DNA of 64,000 nucleotides from Macrotrachela quadricornifera (GCA_022393335.1 JAJEKB010019999.1:177845-241844); one strand, 5' to 3'; positions 11,175-24,445 are shown, numbered from the stretch's first letter. The notes: generated by a model not told the origin, from the sequence alone. Numbers and translations: made by a program.

Positions 11175-12800
11175 TTTTCTCCATTTTTTTTTGGGTAATT
11201 GTATTTTTCTTAATTTTAATTAAACTTTTATTCATATATATCAATGATTCTTTATGATATTTTTCGATGGGTTTTTTTTTAACAATCGTTGATGAAAGCG
11301 CTTGTGATAAATTAATCCTATTAAATCGTTATGCAAACAATTGACAAAAAGAAGTATATGCCGCACATTTGCCTATCCGATGACATTCATAAAGTAATAA
11401 TAGCGGCGACGAAATCGGAGATGACAACGAAGCAAATAATCATCTTTTAAATCGAATAAACGATAAAGAATATTCAAAGCTGACATATATTTGTCTATTT
11501 CTGTTGTTGTTGTTTTTTTTTAATAAAAGAACAAGAAAGATGTGATATAGTAATGCATATGTCATACGCACACTTGACTCAGTTCATTTTATTTTTCACT
11601 AGATTTACTAGTATAGAAAAGAACGATATAAATGTGGCCAAGGTTATTTTTATTATGTTTCAACCGATATGGTTGCTCTGACGAACATCACTACTACTTA
11701 ACAACTGTTCTCTTCTCTCAAGAGCAATATGTAGGTGAAAGAGAGAAGCCTTATCTTAAAGCATGAATAAGAGGAGAAAAAAAAACGAGAGAGAAATGCT
11801 CACGATCCTTATCGTGAAAGTATATACATACTATAGAACATTTTAATCATCAAATAGAAAGTAAAAGAATGGGCAATTATAGATGCAGACGCATAGTTTC
11901 ACAAAGAAAAAAAGAAGAAGTCGATTATGTCGACTAATGGAAAAATACTTTTGTTCGTTCACACTTACCTTATATATATATTTTCTATCCAATCAAAAAA
12001 TAAATATAAAAACAATGTAACAGGCCTCAGATTTTCAAAGAATAAGAAAATTTCGTCAATAAAATTTTCAGAGTGTGTAACAAACATCAACATCATTGGC
12101 ACTGTTTAAGAAAAAAGATTCAATATATTTATATATGATAATATTTTATAGTCTTAGTCGTTTTCTTATACTATATAAATAAAACATTTCATTCATAAAA
12201 TTAGAATAAAAATGAATCTATTGTTTAATATAATATGAATGACACTTGTCCTCTTTACAACTAATTATAGGTCAGTCAACAAGTAGTAAAATAAAATAAT
12301 AGACTTTTTTCCTTTTATAAACTCATCATATCAAGTAAAAGATTGTACGAAAAGAAAAAGAAAAATTTTCAATCACTATTCTCTTGCTTTAGGCATGTAG
12401 TGGAATGAATAAATTAAACGGAGAGAAATGAAGAAAAAACAGAGAGAGAACGCCGTCAGGTTCATATCAATTTAACTACTATATTCTTTAGTTATATACC
12501 AGAACAAGAAGAACGAGAGTTATACCACCGACATCAATTGAATATCAATCAATTGAAAAAGTTCCCTGTCCTGTTATTACATTTGACTACTATACGATAA
12601 GCCTTCACGCAGTGCATATTGGTACTATACTCGCATGAATAATACAATAAGGTAGAGTATTCACTGTACATAGCTGAATAATTTAAAATAACGACATAAT
12701 AGAGACAAACATGTAGACACACACACACACACATATATATTTCATGGTTATAATCCATAATCATCATCACAGTATTGCTTAGTCGATTCTATTCGATTTT
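11175..12800. other. Intergenic region between convergent NAGLU and FoxA-type genes
   Basis: Convergent 3' ends meet here. The sequence is A+T-rich with runs of T and A, a (CA)n/(TA)n microsatellite at 12718-12741 and no inverted-repeat element that I could find. The short frames at 11927-12109 and 12549-12770 look like chance. Confidence 0.5.
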
Positions 12801-14093
12801 TTAAAGTCGAACCGGCTGTTGATAGTCTATGACATTATTATTTGTTGATGAAGGATATGTTGTAAAATAATATGCTGATGATGATTGTGGTGATTCTGTT
12901 GTATAATAATTTGTTGTTCCTGTTGCATTATTAGGAAAAGTTATATCATTTGATGTTGAATTTGATGGAAATGGTTGCAAATCAAGATAAACAGGTGTAT
13001 GAGGAATAGAAATAAATTGTTGTTGTTGTTGTTGTTGTTGTTGATCATTTGGATAAAGTTGATGACGATGTTGTGGTGAACGAGGAACAGATTGACATGT
13101 TTCATGTTGTTTTGATGATGGTGATATAAGAACATCATTAACATTTTGTTGATGATAAACATTTTCATTTGTTGATAATAATTTTGGTATAGGTGATGTA
13201 AAATGATTAATAGTTACAGTTGAATTATTAAGTGATATATGTGTTGGTGTTGATGATGACATATGAATATGTTGATGTTCATCATGACTATTTTCAGATT
13301 CATTATCGGATTCATCACTAGCTGATACAGATGGATCAGTTTTATTTATAATTGATGTTGATTGTTGATTATTATTATTATTATTTGATGTACGTGTTCG
13401 AGCTTTTGTTGCTTGTTTTGTACATTTAAAACGTTTTTGTCGTCGTAAATAACATCCATTTTCAAACATATTACCAGCATCAGGATGTAATGTCCAATAT
13501 GAACCTTTACCTGGACGATCAGGTCCACGTGGTACTTTAACAAAACAATCATTAAATGATAATGAATGACGAATGGAATTTTGCCAACGTTGTTGATTTT
13601 GTCGATAATATGGAAAAACATTCATTATAAATTGATATATATCATTTAATGTAACCATTAATGATGGTGCATGTTGAATTGCCATTGTTATAAGACTAAT
13701 ATAAGAATATGGTGGTTTAGATGGTGTATTACCACGACGATTAGTTGTAACTGTTGTAGGTGATGATATTAAATCATTATTTGTTTTTTCAATTGGATGA
13801 TTTATATCATAAGATGAAGATGTTAACATATAATTTGATGGATTATTATAATAATGCATTGTTGGTGGTTCTAATTCAATTTTAGTTGTTGATAAAGATT
13901 GTACAGGTACAAGTGTTGCATAATCTAATTGTTGTTGATCAATAATTGCATCTGTAGTTTGTTGGTGGTGTTGTTGGTGTTGTTGAAAACGAACAAGTTC
14001 ATCTAATTGTGGTTTAAAATCTGGTAAAGTATTATTTGATGATGATGATGATGATGATGATTCATCACCGATAGTAGTTTGATGATTATGCAT
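12801..14093 (-). CDS. Forkhead transcription factor, FoxA group
   Basis: A single intronless frame of 430 residues. The forkhead (winged-helix) domain spans about residues 125-222: [16 protein letters not shown], recognition helix [15 protein letters not shown], then [19 protein letters not shown] and [11 protein letters not shown]. That last block and [12 protein letters not shown] are diagnostic of FoxA (HNF3). FoxA proteins are pioneer factors for gut and endoderm development that open nucleosomal DNA. Outside the domain the protein is low in complexity: a Ser run at 12-19, Gln/His-rich stretches near 37-55, a Gln run near 350 and many Asn/Thr. FoxA C-terminal transactivation motifs are not obvious. 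A second FoxA-like gene lies 1.6 kb upstream on the same strand. Confidence 0.9.
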   Translation of the reverse strand: MHNHQTTIGDESSSSSSSSNNTLPDFKPQLDELVRFQQHQQHHQQTTDAIIDQQQLDYATLVPVQSLSTTKIELEPPTMHYYNNPSNYMLTSSSYDINHPIEKTNNDLISSPTTVTTNRRGNTPSKPPYSYISLITMAIQHAPSLMVTLNDIYQFIMNVFPYYRQNQQRWQNSIRHSLSFNDCFVKVPRGPDRPGKGSYWTLHPDAGNMFENGCYLRRQKRFKCTKQATKARTRTSNNNNNNQQSTSIINKTDPSVSASDESDNESENSHDEHQHIHMSSSTPTHISLNNSTVTINHFTSPIPKLLSTNENVYHQQNVNDVLISPSSKQHETCQSVPRSPQHRHQLYPNDQQQQQQQQQFISIPHTPVYLDLQPFPSNSTSNDITFPNNATGTTNYYTTESPQSSSAYYFTTYPSSTNNNVIDYQQPVRL

Positions 14094-15690
14094 ACTTTTC
14101 GGTTTCTTTTTTTTTTCTTCCTTTTCTTGAGAATGTGTATTAAGTCAATAAAAATATTTTAATTGATAGATGTTCCGTTGTCTCAATCACTATTTGATTA
14201 TCATTTACAAAAAAAAATAAGAGCGACTAGATTGATTGTATGTATTTAAATTCGAATACAAACAAATTTTTTTTTTCGGCGATAACGATAACAGTATGAA
14301 TAAAAAAAAAATGACGACGAATCCCCGTTGAGTAAAAGAGAAAGAAAAACGGAAATGAATCCCTCACACGTAAAAAGTCTGCTTTTTATTTTTATTCTGT
14401 TTCTCTCTATCCTGTGCTTTTTTTTTTCTTCTTTTTTCTTCTCTCGGGGTTCGACGTAATAGTATGATCAAAAGCTCTCCTTTTTTTTTTTCTCTTCTTC
14501 TCTATACAACGACATTTTGCCGTGTATATATGTGTGCGCCCGTTTTTATTATAAGTCAGCCATCCGACCGACGAATCAGTTGTTCTCTCTTCTTACATAC
14601 ACTTAACTATTAAAGAAAAGAAAAAGAATACGGGCAAAAAATTGAGTGTACGTGTTATTTCGTCTAAAAATGTCGTCATTGTAACACGCAGTCAAGTTAC
14701 AAAAATTGTCAAGAAAAATTTGGCTTAAGTAAAAAAAGGACAAGAGAGAGAGAGAGAGAGAGAAAGGCTCGATTTCTTATCTGTGTAAATTATGAGTAAG
14801 AAGGTTAAAACACAGACAGACAATCTTTTATTATGATATATATATATTTTAAAAAAAATCTCGTAATATGATTCGTCAAAAAAGAAAAACAATTTTTTTT
14901 TTTTGCTTTATAAACCGACTATCCTGACGAATGAAATAAAAACATTATAATAAAAGAAAATGTTATCAATTGAAAGAGAATATCTTGAATAATAATCTCT
15001 TATTAATTATTCACACTTTATATTTCAAATTTTCACTTACCTTCATATCGATTCTTTTTTTTTTATTAAGAAATTCTATAAAGTAACAAGAAAAATCATA
15101 GTGAAAGAACTTTAGTATTTTATGTTTTGTGTGCACTAACAATCGTACGAACAAGTAATGAAAGAGAGAAAGACTCTATGTACATACATCTTACTACTAC
15201 TAAAGTATTGTTTGTTGTAAATAGGGTGTCTCATTGACATACATACTGTGTAAAGAGAAGAAAAAGCCTCAATGAGCAAGTATACATCCAAGAAGGAAGA
15301 AACAAGTCGAATGAAATTTTTTTTTTTATAATTGTCTTCATATAATAGAAAACAAATATTTATTCAAAAACGAAAAAAAAAAGAAAATTTTCTTGATAAA
15401 TGAAAAGATTTCTTGTTCAATTTATTAAACACTCTCGATTACATGCTTTTAAAAACGGATATAACACATTTTTTATTTTCAATCCTTTTAACACGTATAT
15501 AATCTTGAATGTTTGCTGAACATGTATTCTTATATTGGAACTACCTGTTTAGTAAATAAAAAATAAAGAGATCAATTAAAATTTTCTTAATAAACATAAT
15601 ATATTATTGTGAATAAAATATTGCACATTTAAAGAGAAGAAAAAAGAAAAAAAACGAACAGACCGATGATATTTAGTCTTAAGATTTAAT
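14094..15690. other. Spacer between the two forkhead genes
   Basis: Presumably the promoter region of the downstream forkhead gene. It contains a (GA)n run at 14743-14764, long T and A runs, and no coding frame. No transposon end was recognised. Confidence 0.5.
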
Positions 15691-16446
15691 TTATGATGAA
15701 TTAAAATGTTGATAAAAATTATTATTATTATTATTATTAGTTGTATCTATAAAATGATTTGTTGTTTCATAATTAATAAGATTATCAATACGAAATGTAT
15801 CCAATGGATTAATTTGTTGTAAAAAATATTCATGATTTTGTTCATATTGTAAATCATTATTATTTGTTTCATATGTTTGATGTATAGATGAATATTCTGT
15901 TTTATAATGATGATAATATTGTTCAGATGATATTGTTACTTGTTGTGATGATAAATCAGGTGATATTATTTTTCTTACTGTATGATCAGATTCTGTTGTT
16001 GATGATGAATTTGTTTTTATTTTATTTTTATCTTTTATTTTAAAACGTTTTTGTCGTCGTAAATAACAACCATTTTCAAACATATTACCAGCATCAGGAT
16101 GTAATGTCCAATATGAACCTTTACCTGGACGATCAGTACTACGTGGAACTTTAATAAAACAATCATTAAATGATAATGAATGACGAATTGAATTTTGCCA
16201 ACGTTGTTGATTTTGTCGATAATATGCATAATGATCTTGAATATATTGATAAATTTGTGATAAAGTACACATACGTTCAGGAGAATTTATTATTGCATGA
16301 GCAATTAATGATATATAAGAAAATGGTGGTTTTGATGCTGCATAACGACGTGCATAAGCTAGATTAGATGGAGATGATTGTAATGATGAATTATTTGATG
16401 ATGACCAAAAATTATCAGGAAAATAAGATGATGGAATAGTATTCAT
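15691..16446 (-). CDS. Second FoxA-like forkhead transcription factor, short form
   Basis: An intronless frame of 251 residues with a forkhead domain at about 38-136: [43 protein letters not shown] and [19 protein letters not shown]. The recognition helix and wing 1 are identical to the neighbouring FoxA gene. Helices 1-2 ([20 protein letters not shown]) and the linker are much more diverged. The tail is Asn/Thr/Tyr-rich and short. Same strand, same intronless structure and shared domain suggest a tandem duplicate or retrocopy that diverged. A separate Fox class is possible, but the [16 protein letters not shown] block favours FoxA. Confidence 0.85.
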   Translation of the reverse strand: MNTIPSSYFPDNFWSSSNNSSLQSSPSNLAYARRYAASKPPFSYISLIAHAIINSPERMCTLSQIYQYIQDHYAYYRQNQQRWQNSIRHSLSFNDCFIKVPRSTDRPGKGSYWTLHPDAGNMFENGCYLRRQKRFKIKDKNKIKTNSSSTTESDHTVRKIISPDLSSQQVTISSEQYYHHYKTEYSSIHQTYETNNNDLQYEQNHEYFLQQINPLDTFRIDNLINYETTNHFIDTTNNNNNNNFYQHFNSS

Positions 16447-16564
16447 TAAGTATTATACTTATGTGTTTTGTGAAAGATACAGAAAAAGAGAAGAAAAAAA
16501 AAAAGGAAAATGCACAATCAATTGGCTGAGTATGTATATATATATATAATTTTTTTTTCCTCTA

Positions 16565-16595
<31 letters not shown>

Positions 16596-18572
16596 CCGAA
16601 TGACCATCATTAACAAAAAGAACAAGGTCAATTGGTTGAAAAACAAAATCTTGTGTCTCGTCGTTATAGTCAACAATTAAAGATAAAGTATAAATAGTTA
16701 ATCCATCAAGGAAAAAGAGACGCCATTGAATCTTGCCGACATTGAGTATATTGTTCTATCTCATTGGTTTTTATATTTACTTTTCATTTTATAGTCAATC
16801 TTTGATGATAATAACATATGATGTTTTTTTTATATCTTTTACTTACCATTTTATTTTCGAAAATTATGTGTGTAAGAATTATTTCATTTTCTTTTAATTT
16901 AAAACAAAAAAGAAATTGAATAGATTTTATTCTCTATTCTACCTTTTATTTCGGGTTAAGTAAACATATAGATGATATACTATGTTCAGAATAAACTTTG
17001 TATATTAGAAGTTGGTAAATATATGTGACCAATGACAGAGTTTGGTCACTCGGTCATCGAATATATTTACTTTTCAAGTTTGAACCTTATTGCTTTTTTT
17101 TCTTTCTTTCTATTAGAATATAGATGTAAAAATAATTAATATAAGAAATATTTGAAAATAAATGTTCATTGATAATTAAAGAATCTTTTCTTCTGAATAT
17201 TCAAATTGATATTGTTGAGTTAATAATTGAATTTTATAGTTCGATTATTTATTTTCAAGGAATACAATTATTGAAATGAAGATTGTCCAAGATAGCAAAT
17301 ACTTGAATTTGTCTATTAGACAATTTAATAAAAAAAAAATTCTTGTCAATATTAGTAGTCATAGACAAATGAAATATGTACATACATAAGAAAAAAAAAA
17401 ACTTACTTAACCTGCTCGATTTATGGCAATGATACTTTTTTTTAATATATATGTCTGTTATAATGAAGAAGAAGAAGAATGAAAGTGTGATGGTCACCAT
17501 CAATTCATTTCATCACTCTGTGGTTGACTAAATCAATATTTGCTCATATTAAGTCTTACTTATTGTCGTCCTTTTCAAAAAGTATCGTACCAGTTACTAT
17601 AGAAAATGGAAAAAAAATTTTTTCTTTTAACAACATAACAAAAGAATGTCTTAAAATTAGTTATGATAAAATTTTGTTTCGAAAGAGAATATTAACTTGT
17701 ATGTTAAATATCAAACAGATGAATTAGTTAAAAAAATTATTTCGATAGATTAATACGAACAAATTGAACTTACAATCATGTTTCATATAATCAATTTCAT
17801 TTGAAGAGTACACAACTATTTCTTATTACATAATATATGGGCATTTTTGTAATGCATATTTCGATTTTAGTTTCAAGTAAAGAGATAAACACAAAAATGA
17901 CTTTGAAAAGAAGACTAATTTCTAACATATTAGTGAAGAAACGATGAACAAATAGTATTGAAGAAGTTCATAGTATCATCTTATTAAAAAATGCTTCATA
18001 TTATTAGCTAAAATTCCGCAGAGATAGTGATGATTATCTGTCATTATGCAGTATTTAATTATAGACTTCACCAATCAGTAGTCACAGCTTTTTCTTTACT
18101 GTTTCAAGAGTTATAACTTAAGAAACAGATGAAGTATAATTTTCGTAATAATATCTGTCTTGTGAACATTTAATCAATACATAAAATCAGTCTTTAGTTT
18201 GGTAGTGTTTCCAAAAAAAAATCATTTTTTTAGAAAAAATCTATCAAAAAAGTCATTTTTCTTTTGTAGCCTTATATATATATCTTAGCAAATTTCATTG
18301 AAAAATTGTTTGATAGATTCTAATATCACACTAGGAAGATCTCTAATAAGACTATAAAATTGGGAGTATATCTAAGAAAACGTGCATTAAAAGATGGAAT
18401 AAATTTCATACAGATCTAAGGTTGTGATTAGCATCCATCTATGACGATAGATTGTGATTTACATGAAATATCTGTTATACAGATTCTGTAGTTTCACAAA
18501 GTTTTTGTCTACCTATAGCAACTAACAGAGAGAAGACTTATAGACACGAATGGTACCGAGTGAGGCAGAATA
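16447..18572. other. A+T-rich intergenic region upstream of the short forkhead gene
   Basis: It holds a (TC)n tract at 16561-16590 and a (TA)n run near 16536. The frames at 17255-17503 and 17524-17727 have homopolymer-driven composition and no family signature. No gene was recognised. Confidence 0.5.
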
Positions 18573-18580
18573 TATGGCTA

Positions 18581-18758
18581 CAAGCACGTACCCAGAAATT
18601 TTCTGAGAAGGGGGCCCAACCTCTGAGGGGGGGGGGGCCCTCTTATGGGAAAATAAAAAATTTCATAGGGCAAAAAGTGTCTTCCCGTACCCCCCTACGG
18701 GCGTTTTAGCCCTTGAGGGGGGGCCCAAATCCCATGGGCCCCCCTCGGTACGTGCCTG
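18581..18758. mobile_element. Short hAT-type MITE with perfect 8-bp target duplication
   Basis: The element is 178 bp, flanked by direct repeats TATGGCTA at 18573-18580 and 18759-18766. Its ends are inverted: CAAGCACGTACC at the left against GGTACGTGCCTG at the right. The interior is unusually G/C-rich, with a run of about a dozen G and stretches such as gggggcccaa pairing with ggggcccaaat and gggcccccct. An 8-bp duplication and CA[AG]G-type ends fit hAT. The intact duplication indicates a recent insertion. Confidence 0.85.
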
Positions 18759-18766
18759 TATGGCTA

Positions 18767-19741
18767 CCCTTTGCGTCACATATTTTCATCACTTACTAAA
18801 AGACAGAATTTAGCAGAAGATACAGTGTGAAAAGCTCTACAATTTGCAACGAACAATTTATTTTAATTATAAATTTTTCCTTTTCAAAAAAAGAACAAAA
18901 TTGTGAGAGGTCACTTTTCGTACGATCGAAATTTGATCGCTTTAAATTTTGTCTATTTTAAAAACAAAAAGTACAGCTATAGGAAAAGCGGTCTTAAATG
19001 AATTGTAGAGGGTGAGAGTGACATATTCTGTTTTTTAATAAATGATGAAAATATGGAATGCAAAACATAGCCATTTATTCTGTCTCATCCGATACAAAAT
19101 GCAATATGAGTGAAACGGTACTTCTATATTATTACTACAGTAGTTAAGAAAAAATTCTGATTGTTTCCAATACTACCGAAAACGGAGCATTTTGGATTGT
19201 TGATATTAGCCTATATTAACTACTAGATACAATTGGTATGCATTAAACAATAACTATAAATCGTTGTTATATTTGATTTTCAATCAGTATTTGTTATATC
19301 TTTCTTTTTCAATAAATAAATTGTGTATATTCAATATTTTTTGAATGAATAAAAATTTATCTGGAAAATAATTTGTACAAGATCTAATGGATAATGATCA
19401 TATTGTTACCTAAGTAATGTAGATAATAAATGACTTCCTACGCTTCAAAAACAAATCGAACGCAACATATTAATGTTTGTACTGAAAGTGAAAGATAAAA
19501 ATGAATAATTTCTAAAGTATCTTCTCGAGACATTATTGACGCCATATGTTATCATGTTTAATATTAAAAACATGAATAATGTATATTTTTAGAAAAAAAT
19601 CCATCATCAATAGGCATAATTGACAATTTGTATCATATTTTTCATTTTTTTTTCTTTTTAGTGTGTAGAAAAAACTATCGAAAATGATCACAAATAACAA
19701 AAGAAAATTGCCTAAACACACTAAAATCAAAATCTAGTTTA
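18767..19741. other. Intergenic region with a decayed repeat
   Basis: 18790-18950 resembles the interior of the TTAA element at 35719-35926: both contain gtgaaaagctctacaat and a following ttattttaatt. The rest shows no gene. The frame at 19533-19730 is probably chance. Confidence 0.4.
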
Positions 19742-20206
19742 TTATTGATATGAACCAACAGCACGTGATGGATCATTTGCTGGTTGATTTTGTAATGATG
19801 GTTGTTGTTGTAATGTCATCTTTGTTAATTGTTTACCAATTCGATCATGAACCTTAACAAAAAAAAAAAAGTAAAACTATATAATTAAATAATTATAAAT
19901 TTTGTTACATCCATATATTTTGCAACACATCGATCAATACATACAGATTCACCTATAAATATTTAAATAAATAATTAAATAAAATTTAAAATTAAAAATA
20001 TACCTTTAGTTAATTCCGAATCTTTGTATTTAGGAATAACACATTTTTTATGACAAAGTGTTGACATTCTTTTATTTAAAATAAAAATAAATTAAATTAT
20101 TATTTAATTAAAATATCTTCAACTACCTTTTATAAAGATCTTGCATCATTTCAATTTCAAGTTCACCGGCTGCTTGTAACTGATTTGAACTTAATTCATT
20201 TGCCAT
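19742..20206 (-). CDS. TIMM10: Mitochondrial import intermembrane chaperone Tim10
   Basis: Four exons (20127-20206, 20004-20068, 19909-19952, 19742-19852) join in phase to 99 residues. The small-Tim twin CX3C signature is clear: CHKKC and CIDRC, separated by 16 residues. Flanking blocks LEIEMMQDLYKRMSTLCHKK and ELTKGESVCIDRCVAKYMD align with human TIMM10, which is 90 residues. Tim9-Tim10 hexamers escort hydrophobic carrier precursors across the mitochondrial intermembrane space to TIM22. The two disulfides fold each subunit into a helical hairpin. The tail after the second motif is longer and Gln/Pro-rich. A candidate acceptor lies 25 nt upstream of the ATG. Confidence 0.95.
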
Positions 20207-20461
20207 AATTAATTTTTATTTTATTTTAAATCTGTAATTCAAAGTCATTTCATCCTAATAGACATGTTTTTTGTACATAAAGAAAAAAAAAAAAAAAGAA
20301 AAGAAGAACCAGTTAAGAATAAACACAGAAGAAGAAGAAGAAAAAAAATATATGTATAGCAATGAATAATAAACACAGCGCAGAACAGAGATGATCACTG
20401 TATTTTTTTTCTTTTTAATAAACATAGAAGAAAAAAAAAAAAATAAAATGATATTCATTTT

Positions 20462-21499
20462 TTAACGAACATTTACATGATGTTTTGAAGATCTTGTATG
20501 TGCTGGTGGCGGTTGCCATCGTTCAGGATTTGGAAGATGTTCAAGTGGAGTAAATCGAAATCGTGCTTCGAAATTTTGATCATAACAAAGTGCACCATTA
20601 TCAGATTGATTATATCGTCGATCAGAAAATGAATGTTCAACAAAATCTGAAGGTGGTCGACGAATTGTATTATTTGTATTCGTTGAAACTAAACCTCGAG
20701 GTGGTGGCGGAGGTGGTGGTGGTGGAGGAGGAGGAGCATTAAAATTAAATTGTTTTGAAATATTATCTGGTGTCATATGACCATTATTCATCGGACAATA
20801 TGGAGGTGGTGGAGGAGGTGGTGGTGCACGATTACTTCGATTTTGAGAAGCTGGAAAAAAACAAACATATATTAAATAGATTATTCTAGAAAAACAAAAA
20901 AAACTAATAACCTGTTGTAGACGGAAAAAGCTGTCCGAGTTTTGGTTTATTTTCATGAGATGGTGGTGGTGGTGGAGGTTCACGTGGTGGAAGTCTTGGT
21001 GCTTGTTGATTAGCATGTCGTATTGAACCTACACAATCCGCTAAAAAGGAAATAGAATTTATTTGATATATTAATAAAAATAAATCTTACTTCCATTACG
21101 AGATTGATCAACTAGTGATGTTTTTACAACTGGTTGATGTACAGGTGGTGGTGGTGGAGGAAGATTAACTTGAGATATCGATGGTTTTTTAACTTTTACT
21201 ATTGAACCACTAGCACCAGATGGTTTTAATATTGCAGCATTTATTTGATTTGGTGTAATTAATGGAGCTGTATTTGATCGTTCATTTAAATTTGATCGAT
21301 TTATAAGTGAATTTCGTGTATTATTTGTATTTGAATTTCCAATTAATGGTGCACTTCGATCATTAGTTGCAGACTTTTTAAGATCACGTTGTTTGAATTT
21401 TTCAATTTCATTTAATAAATCAGATCGATTAGTGTTGCTATTTGTCATTGAAATTGATGATGGCAATGGCGGAGGAGGAGGAGCTGGTGGTGGTGGCAT
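20462..21499 (-). CDS. WIP/verprolin-family WASP-interacting protein
   Basis: Three exons: 21091-21499, a middle exon ending at 20912 (its acceptor is at ~21029 or ~21043, uncertain), and 20462-20850. The N-terminus MPPPPAPPPPPLPSS matches the profilin-binding start of WIP. A WH2 actin-binding motif follows (LLNEIEKFKQ...LKKSATNDRSAPL; human WIP has LKKTVTNDRSAPI). Several long polyproline blocks come next. The C-terminal ARFRFTPLEHLPNPERW corresponds to the WASP EVH1-binding segment (SRFYFHPISDLPPPEPY). WIP proteins stabilise N-WASP and promote actin assembly by Arp2/3. At about 300 residues it is shorter than the ~500-residue vertebrate proteins. The acceptor AG directly abuts the ATG. Confidence 0.85.
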
Positions 21500-21501
21500 C
21501 T

Positions 21502-21998
21502 GAAAAAAGAAAACTTTTCTATTTTATTATAAATCTTGTGTACAGTTCAAAAAAAAAAAACTAGGCTACAATGTGACAAAATAACAAGAAAAAAAAGTAA
21601 ATAATCAAATAAAAGACCGTATATAAAAAAAAAACGCACAGGACAGTATATATATATTTTTTTTTTCTGTTCTTATATACGATTATGCATGAATAAATAG
21701 TCAGATTTTTTACATGCTACAAAAGAAATTTCTTTGCAAAAAACCGAAAGTAAGAATATATTATTCTCATTAACTAAAACTGTTTTCGTTTATGTATTAA
21801 TACTGTTCTAGGAAATCCCTGAAAGCAAAAAAAGCTAAGGAAGATGAAAAGAAAATTAATAGGATTAAAAATAAACTTAATGAATAAAACCAAAAGAAAA
21901 AAAAAAAAAAAAAAGAAAAACCGAAAAGAATTTTTTTTTTATCACAACATTATAGTTTTCAATTGAGCTTTTCTGGTTATATAAATCTTATTTTTTGA
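21502..21998. other. Low-complexity intergenic spacer
   Basis: Between the transporter 3' end and the WIP-like gene. It contains long A and T runs (for example 21897-21914) and no coding signal. Confidence 0.5.
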
Positions 21999-24428
21999 TT
22001 AAAGCTGTTGTTGACGTTCAGTCGCAGATATATTTTCTGAATATGTTACAACTCCCATTTCTTTTTCATGTTTTGTTGGTGGATGAAGATGTTCTTTTCG
22101 TCGTTTTATTACTGGTATAGCAAATAAAATAACACCACTTAATACAATTGAACCACCAAATATTAAATATGGCCAAAGATATGGTCGATCAAAACCCGAA
22201 AATGCATCACGCATTGTACCTTAAATTTTTCGAAAAAGTTAAATTTTTATTTTTTTTTTATTATATTCTTACCAACAATTGGTGTACCAATAGCTACAGC
22301 AACTCCTTGAAATAATAAAAGTACACCAAATGCATCTGATAATTTATCAACACCAACTAAATCTACAATAATAATTGATGTTAAACCAACATAACCACCA
22401 GAAAAAAATCCAAATAATGCAGCATAAGTCATATGTGTTTCAACAACAGAAGTACAAAATGGTGCACCCATTGTAGCTATACCAGCTATAATTAATGTTG
22501 TATTATATAATACTAAACGATTAACCTGAAGAAAACAAAATAATATTGAAAAAAAAAATTTGTCTTTTTTTTTCTTACAAATTTTCGATCAGCGAGAAAA
22601 CCGATTATAACACGACCAAAACAATTAGCTATACCAATTGACATAATTATCCAATGTCTTCGATTTTCAATAACACCAGCATCACCAGCTAAATCATTAG
22701 CAAAATTATATGGAACATTAAAACCAAGACTTGTTAAAAAATTTGATACAGCAAATAAAGCAAATGCTGCATCTTTTAATAAATTAAGATCAATTTGTTC
22801 AGCAATTTTACCAAAAAATGATTTTTTTACAATTTTTTCATTTCCTTCATCAGTTGTTTGATTTGGCATATCACTTGTTGTTATCATTTGTAAATGATAT
22901 TCATCGGTATTTTCATTATATAATGGAATATGATGTAGACTACCTTGATAAACTGCATCTTTACGTGAGATTACAACTGGGATTTCAATTGTTTTTTGTT
23001 CAGATACACGTTCAACAGATCTTGAAAGACTTTTTTCTGTTGGATTATATATTCCAATATCTTTTTTATTTAAATCTGATAAAGATACACGACGTTTATC
23101 ATCTGTTAAACGTTCTTGATCACTAGGAACAACAGCAGTTGATTCTCTTTGTGCTAAACTTATGTCTTGTAATGGTATACCACTAAAATAAAATATTTTT
23201 TTATATTTAGATAATAATCTATGGACTATGGACATGTATATATTTCATATCATGCGAGAGAAGATATCAAAGTATCAAATTACTATTGGCTAAAAACTAT
23301 GTTCATTCAATAGACTTTAGTGAGTAATGAAAACATTTGGAATGGTTTAGTTTTTCTAATTACTATCTAGATTCTATCTAATGAATATAGTCTCATATCA
23401 AAAGCGATTTGACATCTCAATTTCGAACCTTTGTTGACTTGTTGGAAGTAATTGACTTTTTTGTTCATCAATAGGACTAGTAGCAGTTCCTACTTTGAGT
23501 GCTTGTAATTTAGCTTGGGATCGTGCTTTTTTTTTTACACGTCTTAATTCACTCGGTTCTTGTGGCAGAGGAACCTATATAGATAATGAAATTTTGTCTA
23601 TATATATATATCTTTTTGGATAGAAATTTTATATTACCATTAAAGCACCAAATATAACACAAATAAAAATAATTGCTGCTTCAAGTAAAAGAGCTCCTTC
23701 ATAATCAAACCATAAAGGTGAATTTATAATATATGGCATAATAGCTGGAAATGCCAATGTACCTAAACCTGAACCACAAACTGCAATACCCATAGCAAAA
23801 GAACGTTTAGCTTCAAAATAGAAACCAACAGAGACAATAGCTGGTAAATAAATTAATCCAAAACCAAGGCCTATTAAAATATAAATCTATAATTAACAAA
23901 CTACAAAAAAAAACCCGATTATTTTTCATGATATACCTCCAATAATACCAATTGCCAGATAATAAAACCAAATATTTGCCCAAAAATAACTCACTAAAAA
24001 CCCAACAGCAGCTAAAATAGCACCTACTATTGTCACTTTTCGACATCCATATGTATTTGTAAATATAGTTGCAATAGGTCCTAAATATTTATTTTATAAG
24101 ATAAAAATTAAATCTTTTTTTAAAAAAAAAATTTTTTGTACCAGTTGCAAGTGTTATGGCTGGTAAAATACCAAAAATAGTTGATACAGGACCTCGACTT
24201 TGTCGTAAATTATTCATCATTGGACGTAAAAAAACATCACCCATTGAATAAGTTATTCTATTATATTAAAAATCGAATTATTATTTTTGTTTTTTAATTA
24301 AATTAATTTACTTACCCATCCATTATAAAATGTATCATAAATGATGCAAATACAATAATCCATCCCCAACCACCATCAGGTACAACAGCTCCAGGAACTG
24401 TACCTTTCGGAGCACTACCACTCGTCAT
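21999..24428 (-). CDS. Monocarboxylate transporter-like protein (SLC16 family, MFS)
   Basis: Eight exons join in phase to 609 residues: 24316-24428, 24142-24257, 23937-24080, 23638-23870, 23429-23574, 22579-23182, 22273-22525 and 21999-22219. The N-terminus has the SLC16 signature PDGGWGWIIVFASF before TM1. FGLIYLPAIVSVGFYFEAKR and AVCGSGLGTLAFPAI follow the MCT TM4-TM5 pattern, and SIGIANCFGRVIIGFLADRKF gives the MFS loop motif in the second half. Twelve membrane segments are expected. The central loop between TM6 and TM7 is about 190 residues, hydrophilic and Ser/Thr-rich, as in MCTs. Substrate cannot be read from sequence: lactate, other monocarboxylates, thyroid hormone or aromatic amino acids are possible. 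A candidate acceptor lies 15 nt before the ATG. Confidence 0.9.
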
Positions 24429-24445
24429 ATTAAATACTCTAGTCT

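Noticed and set aside
13020..13042. The (TTG)n run as a possible CRISPR-like or regulatory repeat
   Set aside because: It encodes a glutamine tract within the FoxA gene. No CRISPR array or other prokaryotic feature occurs in the window.
12941..13621. Alternative minus-strand frames inside the FoxA gene, rich in Met/Ile/His/Asn
   Set aside because: They are shadows of the forkhead frame, with composition set by the repetitive codons.
17524..17727. A 67-residue frame as a small gene
   Set aside because: No homology pattern, no splice or start context, in an A+T-rich spacer.
20255..20458. A Phe/Ser/Lys-rich frame between TIMM10 and the WIP-like gene
   Set aside because: Its composition comes from T and A runs; no conserved features.
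22818..23126. A 102-residue plus-strand frame opposite the transporter loop
   Set aside because: It is antisense to a well-supported coding exon and has no recognisable domain.
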